Source: Kaistia defluvii
GTDB lineage: Bacteria > Pseudomonadota > Alphaproteobacteria > Rhizobiales > Kaistiaceae
Direction of reading: 5' to 3'
Length of the DNA stretch: 64,000 nt
NCBI RefSeq assembly: GCF_040548815.1
Contig: NZ_JBEPSM010000002.1
Span: forward strand, 248,001 to 312,000
This document shows positions 56,727 through 64,000 of the stretch, one piece after another. Each line of letters opens with the position of its first letter. Within the stretch, counting starts at the first letter, position 1. The notes below the pieces were generated by a model. That model was not told the origin of the DNA. It ran no database searches and worked only from the letters and a program-made list of their open reading frames with translations. A program made the position numbers and the translations under genes.

Positions 56727-57541
56727 AGCGAAACACCTCCCATGGAAAGGCTGATCTGCATCATGCCGTTGGAGCGCTGATTGCTGGGCTTGGGGTTGTT
56801 CGTCATCCACGCGAAGCCGGTCTCGCGCGGGTAGGACGCCGGCCGCCAGGCGAAGAAGAAGGGCACTTCCTTGCTGGCGACGATGAACGGATCCATCTGG
56901 GCCCGGTACCAGCTGGGCGTCATGTTCTGCAGGTCGACCGAGGTCTCGAGCGATTCCCCGAGAACGATCCGGCCGAGAAAATCGCCGCTCTCGCTGATGC
57001 CGGTTGTGATCCGGCTTTCGCGGCCGAATGGGATAGGCGTGTGGCCGACATAGATCCGGCGCTGCAGCACCAGTAGCTTGCCGACATACAGCACCGCGGC
57101 CCGCGGGATGACGGCGCCGGGCTGCATGCGCAGGCGGATCTGGAACAGGGCCTGCGGCACAAAGCGGAACAGTAACGGGCTGTCGTCGGCCGGCAGTATC
57201 TCGCTGGCCAGTTCAGCCCATGAGCCACCCTCGACGGCCATCCCCTCGACCGAGACGACGACCGCGCCGCTGCCGAAGTTGTGACGCGCGACGGCGAGGT
57301 AATCGATGAACTCGTCGGTTCCAACAGTGACGGTCAGGTATTGCTCGGCCGTATTGGAACCGCGCCAGGACTGCGCCTGGGCGGTCGAAGGGTTGGCGAG
57401 GTTCAGGACAGGATAGGCGGCAGCCGACCCGCTCGCGGCAAGATTGCCGATCGTCACCAGATTGTGCCAGCCGACGACGGGATTGTTCGCATTGACGCCA
57501 CCGCCCGACGAAAGGACGACGCTCGGGGAAATGACGATCAT
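56723..57541 (-). CDS. Phage tail structural protein with discoidin-like fold (272 aa)
   Basis: Residues 35-110 (YPVLNLANPSTAQAQSWRGS then YLTVTVGTDEFIDYLAVARH) follow the pattern of galactose-binding jelly-roll domains. The C-terminal half (SVDLQNMTPSWYRAQMDPF, VPFFFAWRPASYPRETGFAW) matches a type found right after the tape measure in alphaproteobacterial siphophages. Likely distal tail or baseplate component. Confidence 0.7.
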   Translation of the reverse strand: MIVISPSVVLSSGGGVNANNPVVGWHNLVTIGNLAASGSAAAYPVLNLANPSTAQAQSWRGSNTAEQYLTVTVGTDEFIDYLAVARHNFGSGAVVVSVEGMAVEGGSWAELASEILPADDSPLLFRFVPQALFQIRLRMQPGAVIPRAAVLYVGKLLVLQRRIYVGHTPIPFGRESRITTGISESGDFLGRIVLGESLETSVDLQNMTPSWYRAQMDPFIVASKEVPFFFAWRPASYPRETGFAWMTNNPKPSNQRSNGMMQISLSMGGVSL

Positions 57542-59268
57542 GCGAGCACGACCTTGCCACCATCGGACTGATAGTCGATCAGCTTCTGCGCCAGGTCGCG
57601 GACCGCGTCACCGCTGAAGAGCTGGCTACTGCTGATGCCCTGCACGTACAGCGTCGAGGTCGAGCCCCCCTGCGTGTCGCCGCCGGCGGGTGTTGCCGGC
57701 GCTGATGCGCCGGTACTGCTGACAGTCGCTTTAGACCCGCCGCCGTCCTTATTGGTGCGAGCAATCGCCGCGAGCTGGGCAGCGCCCGCCGCGGCAACAG
57801 ATGCGGCCGCCGCGAAACCCCATGGGGTAGCGCCGAAGTGAGCAAAGGTAGTCATGACCGCTTGAGCGGTCGATATGATGGTCTGCGCGTAGGCTGCGGC
57901 TTTCGATTCCCCGAACAGGGACCCCAAAATGGAACTCACGCTGTCTGCCATCACGCCGATCGCGTCCATTCTGGCCTGAGCGTTCCTTGCAGCTTCCTCG
58001 GCGGTCTGTTTGTCGATGGCCCGCATCTGAGCGGCGTGGTCCGACTCGACCGCTAACGCCATCTCGGCATAGGCCTGCTTCGAGATGAGACCTTGATCGA
58101 GGAAGTCGTTCAGGTCAGTCATGCGCTCGGCGTAACTGTTCTGTTCGGCTTCGCGCTCGGTCAGTAGAGATGCCTGCAGCTGCTCAAGACGCTGCTGCAT
58201 TCGTTCCTGCTCTCTCTCCGCATCGCTCTTGCCGCCCTTGTCGCCGCCCGGAGGAAGGGTGGTGGGCTTCTCAGCCCCAAGCCAGTCCTCCGCGCCATTC
58301 CAGCGGAAACTGTCGCGATTGTTCATGCCGGATAGGATCGCTGCCTTAGCGCCGGCCTTCGGGTCGCCTGCCGCAGCGCCGATCATCGCACCGGGAGACA
58401 TCGCCTCGCCGGCCTGTTCCTTTCGAAACTGGTCCATAGCCCCGCCGACCTGCTGGATCCGATCGACAAGGTCATCCAGCCACGTCACCGATTTCAGCAC
58501 CGCTGATTTGACGGTGGTCTCCATCGTTGTCGCGAAGGCTTCCCACTTGTCGTCGAGCTCGGCGACCCGCTGCAGCGTGTCATCATCGATCACCGTACCA
58601 AGACGGCGGGCGGCACTGGCGGCCTGTTCGATCCCCGACGCCCCATCGCGGAACACGTTGGCAAGATCAGCACCCGAGCGTCCGAAGGCCACAGTGGTGA
58701 TCCTAGCGCGTTCCTGTTCAGAGCCCGCTCGCCGGATCAGTTCTGCATAGTCTCGGATAAGGTCTGATGCCGGCCGTATCTGGCCACCCTGATCCCGAAG
58801 AGCGACGTTGTTAGCCTGGAGGACCTTCAGCAGTTCGCCTTGGCCCTGCGATGCTTGCCCGAGGTTCTTGGCGAAGACGCCGAGCGCCTTGTCCATATCT
58901 TCGAGCGAAGCGCCGCCTTGGTTGGCAGCGAAGTGCAGCTCCTGCAGCGCGGTCGTCGTGAGCCCGACCTTGTTGGCGGTGTCAACCAATCCGGCCCCGG
59001 ATGCGACGATCGAACGAACGGCCGTCGGGATCTGCTCCAGCATTTGCATGACGGCACCGCCGGCCAAGCCGCCAAGGAAGCCGGCCGCGATTCCCTTCGC
59101 GAGCCCCGAAGTCAGACCCGAAAGCTTGGAGTTCATGGCCGAAAACCGGCTCTCGATCTGACCCGCAGCTCGGTTCGTGGCGCCGGCCGCCCGGCCCAGG
59201 CCCTGCTCGAACGCGGCGGTATCCGCACTCAGCGAGACGCGGAGTGCGCCAATCTCTGCACTTGCCAT
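57538..59268 (-). CDS. Tail tape measure protein (576 aa)
   Basis: MASAEIGALRVSLSADTAAF then EQGLGRAAGATNRAAGQIES is the classical N-terminus. A glycine-rich hydrophobic stretch (LAKGIAAGFLGGLAGGAVMQ) and long helices with QLQASLLTEREAEQNSYAER follow, and another hydrophobic part near the end. It sets tail length and forms the channel on DNA entry. At 576 residues the tail should be rather short for a siphophage. Overlaps the next gene by four bases. Confidence 0.88.
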   Translation of the reverse strand: MASAEIGALRVSLSADTAAFEQGLGRAAGATNRAAGQIESRFSAMNSKLSGLTSGLAKGIAAGFLGGLAGGAVMQMLEQIPTAVRSIVASGAGLVDTANKVGLTTTALQELHFAANQGGASLEDMDKALGVFAKNLGQASQGQGELLKVLQANNVALRDQGGQIRPASDLIRDYAELIRRAGSEQERARITTVAFGRSGADLANVFRDGASGIEQAASAARRLGTVIDDDTLQRVAELDDKWEAFATTMETTVKSAVLKSVTWLDDLVDRIQQVGGAMDQFRKEQAGEAMSPGAMIGAAAGDPKAGAKAAILSGMNNRDSFRWNGAEDWLGAEKPTTLPPGGDKGGKSDAEREQERMQQRLEQLQASLLTEREAEQNSYAERMTDLNDFLDQGLISKQAYAEMALAVESDHAAQMRAIDKQTAEEAARNAQARMDAIGVMADSVSSILGSLFGESKAAAYAQTIISTAQAVMTTFAHFGATPWGFAAAASVAAAGAAQLAAIARTNKDGGGSKATVSSTGASAPATPAGGDTQGGSTSTLYVQGISSSQLFSGDAVRDLAQKLIDYQSDGGKVVLA

Positions 59269-59310
59269 GTGATAGGGTTTCCCGCGAGACTAACCGACAC
59301 GCCGAGCGTG

Positions 59311-59610
59311 ATGGGGGATGGATTGCAGAAGGGCGAAATATTGGCGCTGATCGCCGGCCTAGGTGTGCTGAGCCTGCCTTGGGCGTTGATCTATTCGCCG
59401 CAGTTTCTCGGCATTGGGGCGGTCGGGCTGTTGTCCCTCTTGAGCATAGGGACCTTGTTCGTCGGCCAGACGGCCTCGTTCATCCTTATCGCCGCAGTGC
59501 TAGCGGTGGGGGCATTTTTACTCGGAGGCCTGATCGCGATCCACAGAGCGATCGAGCAACGCTACCCGCTGCCGGAGCGCCCGCGCCGTAACCCCTATGC
59601 TCAAGACTGA
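59311..59610 (+). CDS. Plus-strand membrane protein inside the tail operon (99 aa)
   Basis: Three membrane spans are evident (ILALIAGLGVLSLPWALIYS, IGAVGLLSLLSIGTLFVGQT, SFILIAAVLAVGAFLLGGLI), then a basic tail with RPRRNPYAQD. It runs against all neighbours, between tape measure and chaperone genes, and overlaps the end of the frameshifted chaperone by ten bases. Opposite orientation suggests a lysogenic conversion gene, perhaps affecting the membrane or superinfection. No family recognised. Confidence 0.55.
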   Translation: MGDGLQKGEILALIAGLGVLSLPWALIYSPQFLGIGAVGLLSLLSIGTLFVGQTASFILIAAVLAVGAFLLGGLIAIHRAIEQRYPLPERPRRNPYAQD

Positions 59611-59822
59611 GCCTCTTCGCCGTAGGCGTCCTGGTAGATCTCGTCGACTTCATACTCGGACATCCGACCATACATCTGGACTGGCTTCTTAGCGTCCAAG
59701 ATCCAGTAGAACTCGGCTGGCGTTAGGCCCCAGAATTCGCTTGGGGCCATTCCCCATCCGCCGACTGCGATGGCATAGGCTGGCTTCAGGAAGCCGCCGC
59801 GGTCGGCGCTACGGCGTTTCCC
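59601..59822 (-). CDS. Tail assembly chaperone extension (T part), made by -1 frameshift
   Basis: After slippage at 59816-59822 the frame stays open and reads FLKPAYAIAVGGWGMAPSEF, then WGLTPAEFYWILDAKKPVQM and a stop at 59601. PSEFWGLTPAEF is the pattern of phage tail assembly chaperones (P..FW.LTP.E). It has no good start codon or ribosome site of its own except an internal ATG at 59750, so fusion to the upstream gene is the best explanation. Fusion length would be about 183 aa. Confidence 0.75.
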   Translation of the reverse strand, partial: GKRRSADRGGFLKPAYAIAVGGWGMAPSEFWGLTPAEFYWILDAKKPVQMYGRMSEYEVDEIYQDAYGEEAQS

Positions 59823-60151
59823 TGGGGGGCGTCCTTCTTTTCCGCAGAATCGGGCGGGAGCATCATCTGAAGCAGGCCCGCGAGAGCCGCGTTGACGATC
59901 GCGGCGGTGTTATCCTTGAACAGGCCCTGGTAGACCTGTTCGTCCGTAATCTGGACGCCGGCGTACCGGAGCACCGCGGCATATGCAGAGGCAATGGCGG
60001 CGAACTTCACCCTCCCCTGCCGGCTCATCTGAATGATCTCGGTCAGCGTAATCACGTCTTCGATGCGGGCAATGGCGCCCATCACCTTGTTGGCCGGGAT
60101 CACGTAGTCCGTGCCCTGCCAGTTCAGCTGGATGTCGTCGAAGACGCCCAT
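59786..60151 (-). CDS. Tail assembly chaperone (G part, 121 aa)
   Basis: MGVFDDIQLNWQGTDYVIPA, then KVMGAIARIEDVITLTEII and RQGRVKFAAIASAYAAVLRY, match the helical chaperone that sits between tail tube and tape measure genes (gpG of lambda in position). Its last codons contain the slippery heptamer, so most ribosomes end here after PTAAAS and a few make the longer form. Its ATG overlaps the stop of the upstream gene. Confidence 0.78.
   Translation of the reverse strand: MGVFDDIQLNWQGTDYVIPANKVMGAIARIEDVITLTEIIQMSRQGRVKFAAIASAYAAVLRYAGVQITDEQVYQGLFKDNTAAIVNAALAGLLQMMLPPDSAEKKDAPQGNAVAPTAAAS
59816..59822 (-). other. Slippery heptamer GGGAAAC for -1 frameshifting
   Basis: In the zero frame the codons are CAG GGA AAC, so G GGA AAC has the exact X XXY YYZ form and differs from lambda's GGGAAAG by one base. 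The -1 frame downstream is free of stops for 73 codons. Confidence 0.75.
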
Positions 60152-60567
60152 TATGCCGGCACCTTCGCGCCCGAGTTCTGGATCGCCAGCCGCAGGTTCG
60201 AGGCCGTCGACGCCACACCGAGCACGACGGCAACTTCGCCGACACCGAGATCCGCAGCTGGCGCGATGCCGCCCGCGGCGCTGTCGAGGACATAGATCGT
60301 GCCGATGGCCAGGGTGGCGCCGAGGTTGATGTCGCCGCTCTTCTGGATCGTCAGCGGCTGGTTCGGCGCGGCCGCATGCAGAGCAATGCCGTCGGCGCTG
60401 TTCGCCGCGGCGGGCGCGGAATCGGCATCGGCCAGAAGGAACTTGCGGGTGGCAGGATCGCGATAGACGGCTTGGCCCGCGGTGACAGCTACGCCGGCCA
60501 CTCCGGTTTCCTTTACGGCGTTGGATCCGGCCACGACATTCGCGGCGGTGATGGTGAGTGCAGCCAT
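60151..60567 (-). CDS. DUF2190-like phage protein (138 aa)
   Basis: MAALTITAANVVAGSNAVKE then VAGVAVTAGQAVYRDPATRK and GIALHAAAPNQPLTIQKSGD show the repeated small beta pattern of DUF2190-type proteins, which often stabilise capsids. Here it sits in the tail section between tail tube and chaperone, an uncommon place, so a role in the tail is possible. Confidence 0.65.
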   Translation of the reverse strand: MAALTITAANVVAGSNAVKETGVAGVAVTAGQAVYRDPATRKFLLADADSAPAAANSADGIALHAAAPNQPLTIQKSGDINLGATLAIGTIYVLDSAAGGIAPAADLGVGEVAVVLGVASTASNLRLAIQNSGAKVPA

Positions 60568-60578
60568 GTTCGTTGCTC

Positions 60579-60965
60579 CTACGGCGCGGGCGTGAAGGTG
60601 ACGACGCCGGTGGACTGCAGCGTGCCCTCGAACGTCTGGGCGTCTTTGTAAGGCGCGGTGTCGCTCGTGCTGGCGAGATGGAACGTCCCCGCCAGGATCG
60701 CGCCGTTCGGATAGGTGAGCGTCACCGGCTTCTGCACCGTGCCAGCGAACATGTCGGCCAGGAACGTCTGGCTCTTCGTGACGCCAGAGACCGAGATATC
60801 GACCGATCGCTCACCCGCTTCGTCGAGCAGGGTGCGCCAGCCATTATCGTCGTCGCTGGTGATGTCGATCGGCTCGCCGTTGACGGAGATGCCTTTCTCG
60901 CGAACACCCGGGACGGCCATGCCGCCCCAGGTTAAGACGACCTTGCGGCCGATGTTTGCAGCCAT
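60579..60965 (-). CDS. Major tail tube protein, TP901-1 type (128 aa)
   Basis: MAANIGRKVVLTWGGMAVPG, then VREKGISVNGEPIDITSDDD and GWRTLLDEAGERSVDISVSG is the standard TP901-1-like major tail protein pattern (G....I..N...IDVT), the same fold as the gene transfer agent tube. It polymerises into the tail tube. Length and position before the chaperones agree. Confidence 0.88.
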   Translation of the reverse strand: MAANIGRKVVLTWGGMAVPGVREKGISVNGEPIDITSDDDNGWRTLLDEAGERSVDISVSGVTKSQTFLADMFAGTVQKPVTLTYPNGAILAGTFHLASTSDTAPYKDAQTFEGTLQSTGVVTFTPAP

Positions 60966-60967
60966 GG

Positions 60968-61387
60968 TTACGGCTCCTTGCTTGTGAACGAGAGCAGATA
61001 ATCGAGGGAACGGCGGAAGAACTGCACGCCGCCTGGTCCGGTCTCCGGCGGGAAGTCGCGGACGGCGTCGAGGAAGACGCCCTGAAACTCGACGCCATTG
61101 AAGGTCATCGCGACGGGCAAGGCGTCAGTCACCGCCTTGGCGACGGCTTTTGCCAAAGTGCTGCCGTTCGAGCCCGGGGCGTGCGCGGCCCAGCAATCGA
61201 TTTGCACGCGCGCCGTACTGAGTCCGGCCAGCCCCTCATCGGAATATTCCGGGGCGCTGTCGATCAGGTTCAGCACTACGGCGGGAAGCGCGTCGCCTTG
61301 CGGGCGTTCGTCCCAGGTGATGCGAAGAGCGACGAGATCCGTCAGCGGCGTGGAGGCCAGGAGGTGGGCGGTCAGCGCCTCTTCCAT
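60968..61387 (-). CDS. DUF3168 tail completion/terminator protein (139 aa)
   Basis: MEEALTAHLLASTPLTDLVA, RITWDERPQGDALPAVVLNL and ARVQIDCWAAHAPGSNGSTL follow DUF3168. The protein caps the tail and joins it to the head. Position directly after the gp10-like gene and before the tail tube is canonical. Confidence 0.85.
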   Translation of the reverse strand: MEEALTAHLLASTPLTDLVALRITWDERPQGDALPAVVLNLIDSAPEYSDEGLAGLSTARVQIDCWAAHAPGSNGSTLAKAVAKAVTDALPVAMTFNGVEFQGVFLDAVRDFPPETGPGGVQFFRRSLDYLLSFTSKEP

Positions 61388-61389
61388 GA

Positions 61390-61920
61390 TCAGCCCCCCT
61401 TCGCCGCGAGCTTGGCCTTGCGCTTGGCAACGCGTTTCGCGGCCTTCATGATTTCGCCGCCGAGATCGCCCTTGATGATGTCGAGCGCTTCGTCTTTGTG
61501 CGCGTCCCAGGCGGGGCGCATATAGGGATGAGGGCGATTATTGACCGAGCCGAATTCCTGCAGATGCGCGTGCGGTTGCCGGCCGGGACCGACATACATC
61601 TCGGCAAAGGACCCTTCGCCTTTCGCAGCGCGGCGCGCGTCGCGCATAGCGCCGACGGCGGCTTCCTTGCCCAGCCCGGCCTCCATGGCCGCAGCGAATT
61701 CTTTTTGACCCGCCTTGGTCCCGAGCTTCGGCGACACGACGATGCTGTCCCGGAGCTTGCCGGATTTGACCGGCGCCAGCTGTCGAGCCTTGTCGGCGAT
61801 CGGCTCGCCAGCTTTCTTCAGCACGCGGCGGAGGGTGTTGCGCGCCACCGCCTTCGGCAGATCACTGAGCGCTGCTTCCAACTCGCGTAAGCCCTCGACC
61901 TTGACGGTGGTCTTCGCCAT
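61390..61920 (-). CDS. HK97 gp10-like tail-head joining protein (176 aa)
   Basis: VEGLRELEAALSDLPKAVAR, DKARQLAPVKSGKLRDSIVV and GRQPHAHLQEFGSVNNRPHP with YMRPAWD are the family hallmarks. It is needed for tail assembly or neck formation. The C-terminus is lysine-rich. It overlaps its upstream neighbour by one base. Confidence 0.88.
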   Translation of the reverse strand: MAKTTVKVEGLRELEAALSDLPKAVARNTLRRVLKKAGEPIADKARQLAPVKSGKLRDSIVVSPKLGTKAGQKEFAAAMEAGLGKEAAVGAMRDARRAAKGEGSFAEMYVGPGRQPHAHLQEFGSVNNRPHPYMRPAWDAHKDEALDIIKGDLGGEIMKAAKRVAKRKAKLAAKGG

Positions 61921-62252
61921 CAGTCCGCCCGCGCTGTTGCGGAAATCTCAAGGCCTTCGCGGCGTCCGATTTCCTTGACGCCGACGATGTCGAAGACCCT
62001 GCCGCCGTAGTTGATGCGGTCCTTCGGGTTGACGTCGGCAACATCGGTAGACCAGCGGATCTGGAACCTCGTCTCGATCGATGCACCGTTCTCTTTCGCG
62101 GCGAATTTTTCGCTGTCGCGGACGTCGGTCTTTGACGCCCAGACCGTCGCAAGCGGTGACCAGGCTTCAACCGGATTGTTGAGAGCGTCGCGCGCCGACA
62201 CATACCGCTCTATGGTGATGCGGCGGTCGAGGGGGCCTGTCGCCATGCTCAT
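61920..62252 (-). CDS. Phage head closure protein (110 aa)
   Basis: GPLDRRITIERYVSARDALN, then WSPLATVWASKTDVRDSEKF and DRINYGGRVFDIVGVKEIGR fit the SPP1 gp16-type head-tail joining family. The ATG at 62252 overlaps the stop of the upstream gene in ATGA form, which I take as the start. It plugs the connector after DNA packaging. Confidence 0.87.
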   Translation of the reverse strand: MSMATGPLDRRITIERYVSARDALNNPVEAWSPLATVWASKTDVRDSEKFAAKENGASIETRFQIRWSTDVADVNPKDRINYGGRVFDIVGVKEIGRREGLEISATARAD

Positions 62253-62812
62253 GCCGACCACGCTCGATACGGCGAGAGCAACGCGAGAACGGCGCCGGCC
62301 GTCAGCGCTTCATCCACGGACGCGCCGCGATTCTGGAACAGGTAGTCTACGGTCAGCAGCACGGCGGCTCGCACTGCGGCCGGCACTTTGCCCTCGGCAT
62401 AGCCGGCGTCATAGGTCACCCGCACGGCCTCAGCGTTGGAATAGAGCGCCGGCCAGGATCCGCTGGCTGTCAGCGCGACACGCCCGTCGGAGAGCTTTCC
62501 CCATCCCGTGCCGGGCATAGTCTGCTCGGTGCCGGACGTGTCGAGATACTTGATCGATCCAACTTCGATCACCGGTCCATACGGCAACGCGATGAAGTCG
62601 CAGTCGAAGCGGCTGAACCTCGCCTCGAGCGTCTGTTTGCCGAACGAGCGGCCGACCCATCCGTTCGGGCCGTCGATCCACTCGCACGCCGCCGAGATCA
62701 GGCCCTGGATAAGGATATCCTCGTCCGATGAATCGACGCGCAGATGCTGCTTGGCGTCGGCCAGCGTAACGATTGCCTCCGCACCCGGTGGCGTGACGAC
62801 GGTGACGTGCAT
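62249..62812 (-). CDS. Head-tail connector, gp6-like (187 aa)
   Basis: VTLADAKQHLRVDSSDEDIL, then IQGLISAACEWIDGPNGWVG and AVLLTVDYLFQNRGASVDEA match the gp6-like/phiE125 gp8 connectors: an N-terminal LADAK.HLRVD helix and a C-terminal paired helix. It forms the ring below the portal. Short overlaps bind it to both neighbours. Confidence 0.85.
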   Translation of the reverse strand: MHVTVVTPPGAEAIVTLADAKQHLRVDSSDEDILIQGLISAACEWIDGPNGWVGRSFGKQTLEARFSRFDCDFIALPYGPVIEVGSIKYLDTSGTEQTMPGTGWGKLSDGRVALTASGSWPALYSNAEAVRVTYDAGYAEGKVPAAVRAAVLLTVDYLFQNRGASVDEALTAGAVLALLSPYRAWSA

Positions 62813-63082
62813 TTAGCTGGCCTTCGTCCCGCGAGCGCGGGGTGCCGAGATGATTGCCGGGGCGGCTTGCGGCGCGTCGTCCGTGCCATCCGTCTTGTCA
62901 GCGGGCGGTGCCTCAGCCTTGTTCTTCGGCGCAGCTTTAACCTTGACCTCATGCACGAGCCCGCGCTGCAGCAGCAGCGCGGCCGTGCCCTCGTCGGTCT
63001 CGAATTCCTCGCCAGGCAACAGGTTCTCGGCCTTGACCGAGCTGATGTGGATGGTGTCAATCGCAATCAGTTTCATGGCCAT
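62813..63082 (-). CDS. Small phage head-region protein (89 aa)
   Basis: A small beta N-terminal half (MKLIAIDTIHISSVKAENLL then PGEEFETDEGTAALLLQRGL) is followed by a lysine/alanine/proline-rich tail (APKNKAEAPPADKTDGTDDA). Such proteins are usual between capsid and connector genes and have no assigned role. It abuts the connector gene. Confidence 0.7.
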   Translation of the reverse strand: MAMKLIAIDTIHISSVKAENLLPGEEFETDEGTAALLLQRGLVHEVKVKAAPKNKAEAPPADKTDGTDDAPQAAPAIISAPRARGTKAS

Positions 63083-63116
63083 CTCCTTGCCGCGCGGTCC
63101 TTCAGGTAGGGCCGCC

Positions 63117-63147
63117 TGGAAAAGAGCCCCCAGCCGAAGCCGGGGGC
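63117..63147 (-). terminator. Rho-independent terminator after the capsid gene
   Basis: On the minus strand GCCCCCGGC-TTCG-GCTGGGGGC is followed by TCTTTTCC: strong stem, UUCG loop and T-run. It would reduce transcription from capsid into the later head and tail genes, giving more capsid message. Confidence 0.8.
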
Positions 63148-63166
63148 CTGATCATGGTGCCAGCGA

Positions 63167-64000
63167 CTAGCTGGTGAGGTCGGTGATGGCCGTCGAGAAC
63201 GTGCCCTTGATGAAGGCTTCCGGACGATAAACGGCGAGCGCCAGACGCTCCTCGGCGAGGATGGTCACGAGGTTCTTCCGGAAGTTGTCGCTGTCTTCCG
63301 TCGACACTTCGACCCGTGCGTCCTCGCGATCGAAGATCTGGGCTCCCAGCTGGAACGCGCCAGTCAGGAAGGCACCGGAGGTCATCGCCTGGGTTGCCAC
63401 CACCGGCAGGCCCCAGAGCTGCGGCTGGGCCGTCTGCTGCGGGTTGCCGATGATGTAGCGACCCTGGCTATCCTTCGTGGTCTCGATGTTGGCCCAGTCG
63501 ATCGGGTTCAACACGATGCCGGTGGAAGGAAGTTCAGCCAGCGCGCCTTGCAGCATGGCATAGCGGATGACGTCCAGCTTCTGCGGGCTGGCGACCACCG
63601 AGGTGCCGGCCGCGAAGGCCGTCGCCTGGGTATAGATGCCGTTCAGGTCCGTGCCGGTGCCACCGCCATTCAGCAGCTGGTTCTCTTCGACGAAGGCCAG
63701 GCCATAGCGCAGGCGGCCGTCGATGTAGGACTGCAGCATCGGGGCGTCGTCGAGGATCTGGCGGGTTGCCAGCACCCAGTGCGCGATCGTGGTGACCGAG
63801 GTCGTCACGATATCGAACTTGATCTCGGACTGGGGCTTGGTCGGGCCGGTCGTTTCCGACACGGTCGCGGCCGAGTTGGTGAATCCGGTCTCCTTCGGGT
63901 ACTGGATCGACGACTGGCTGGTGCGCCCGGGCGTCAGAAGATCGCGCACCGTCATGCGACGAACAACCGGAGCGACGAGATCCGCCCGCATCGGCACCAG
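63167..64000 (-). CDS. HK97-type major capsid protein, C-terminal part (continues past the window)
   Basis: VEENQLLNGGGTGTDLNGIY, then STGIVLNPIDWANIETTKDS and GRYIIGNPQQ with LWGLPVVATQAM are typical HK97-fold elements. About 277 residues are inside the window; the scaffold-like N-terminal part and the true start lie beyond 64000. The terminator follows 20 bases after the stop. Confidence 0.9.
   Translation of the reverse strand: MVPMRADLVAPVVRRMTVRDLLTPGRTSQSSIQYPKETGFTNSAATVSETTGPTKPQSEIKFDIVTTSVTTIAHWVLATRQILDDAPMLQSYIDGRLRYGLAFVEENQLLNGGGTGTDLNGIYTQATAFAAGTSVVASPQKLDVIRYAMLQGALAELPSTGIVLNPIDWANIETTKDSQGRYIIGNPQQTAQPQLWGLPVVATQAMTSGAFLTGAFQLGAQIFDREDARVEVSTEDSDNFRKNLVTILAEERLALAVYRPEAFIKGTFSTAITDLTS

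Larger units (their letters stand above)
46787..64000 (-). mobile_element. Prophage: structural and lysis half of a siphophage (continues past the window)
   Basis: Right to left the gene order is major capsid, head-tail connector, head closure, HK97 gp10-like, tail completion, tail tube, chaperones, tape measure, tail tip, fibres, endolysin, spanins: the standard late operon of a long-tailed phage. Nearly every gene overlaps or abuts the next. The left boundary lies between the DUF1254 gene and 46787; the terminase, portal, integrase and repressor would be to the right of the window. No attachment repeat could be fixed. Confidence 0.85.

Noticed and set aside
58229..59161. Plus-strand frames opposite the tape measure gene
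   Set aside because: Serine/proline/arginine-rich shadows of a strongly supported minus-strand gene.

Overview
The window reads as an alphaproteobacterial, Hyphomicrobiales (Rhizobiales) chromosome. The evidence is a conserved housekeeping block, murA, DUF2948, hisD, UPF0262, LMW phosphatase, maf, yacG, tRNA-Phe (31.4-37.2 kb), plus DUF982, DUF3618 and DUF892 stress genes and EcfG-type promoter sequences. Most of the remaining DNA is accessory, and phage or mobile genes dominate it.

Layout. 1-6.2 kb: the end of an ArsR-like regulator, then small secreted and membrane proteins, some decayed (a Rap1a/Tai-family gene with an internal TGA, a duplicated 360-bp lipoprotein/membrane segment), a region of direct repeats spaced exactly 10 bp apart, a superinfection-immunity-like membrane protein and a HIRAN protein. 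6.2-11 kb: an XRE regulator operon, an IS5-family element (842 bp, CTAG flanks), a run of short overlapping phage-type genes, and a conserved hypothetical gene. 11.16-30.62 kb: an integrated island bounded by a 27-bp direct repeat of the 3' end of tRNA-Thr. The intact tRNA and a 573-aa tyrosine integrase lie at the right end.

Island cargo. The left arm carries a complete Detocs-type defence operon: dtcA sensor kinase, dtcB stand-alone receiver, and dtcC receiver fused to a nucleoside-phosphorylase-like effector. Next to it, on the opposite strand, is a two-gene module not matched here to any named system: a TauD-like 2OG/Fe(II) oxygenase with a G9 tract near its start, overlapping by ATGA a HEPN (RNxxxH) plus zinc-ribbon protein. 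The centre holds a serine recombinase, a chain of unrelated hairpins running into a broken BRO gene, a second integrase, and T7-like phage pieces (HNH-like protein, small PolA-like palm protein, RNase HI, large internal-virion-like protein). The right arm holds a PD-(D/E)XK nuclease gene with an unknown partner.

37.2-46.5 kb: a membrane-stress operon divergent from a DUF892 ferritin-like gene, with EcfG-type promoters facing both ways; a three-gene cassette (XRE, DUF982, 58-aa protein) present twice; an integrase remnant; a HEVVH zincin; an RlpA-like protein; zinc-ribbon proteins; a DUF1254/DUF1214 secreted protein. 46.8-64 kb: the lysis and structural half of a siphophage-type prophage, almost all on the minus strand, running from the HK97-type capsid protein (cut by the window edge) through head-tail joining, tail tube, a G/GT-style frameshifted chaperone, tape measure, tail tip and fibres to GH19 endolysin and an overlapping spanin pair. 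Three plus-strand genes sit among these: a RiPP-precursor-like peptide, a small DUF2188-like protein and a membrane protein.

All functional names rest on motif and family recognition by eye; no database search was run.
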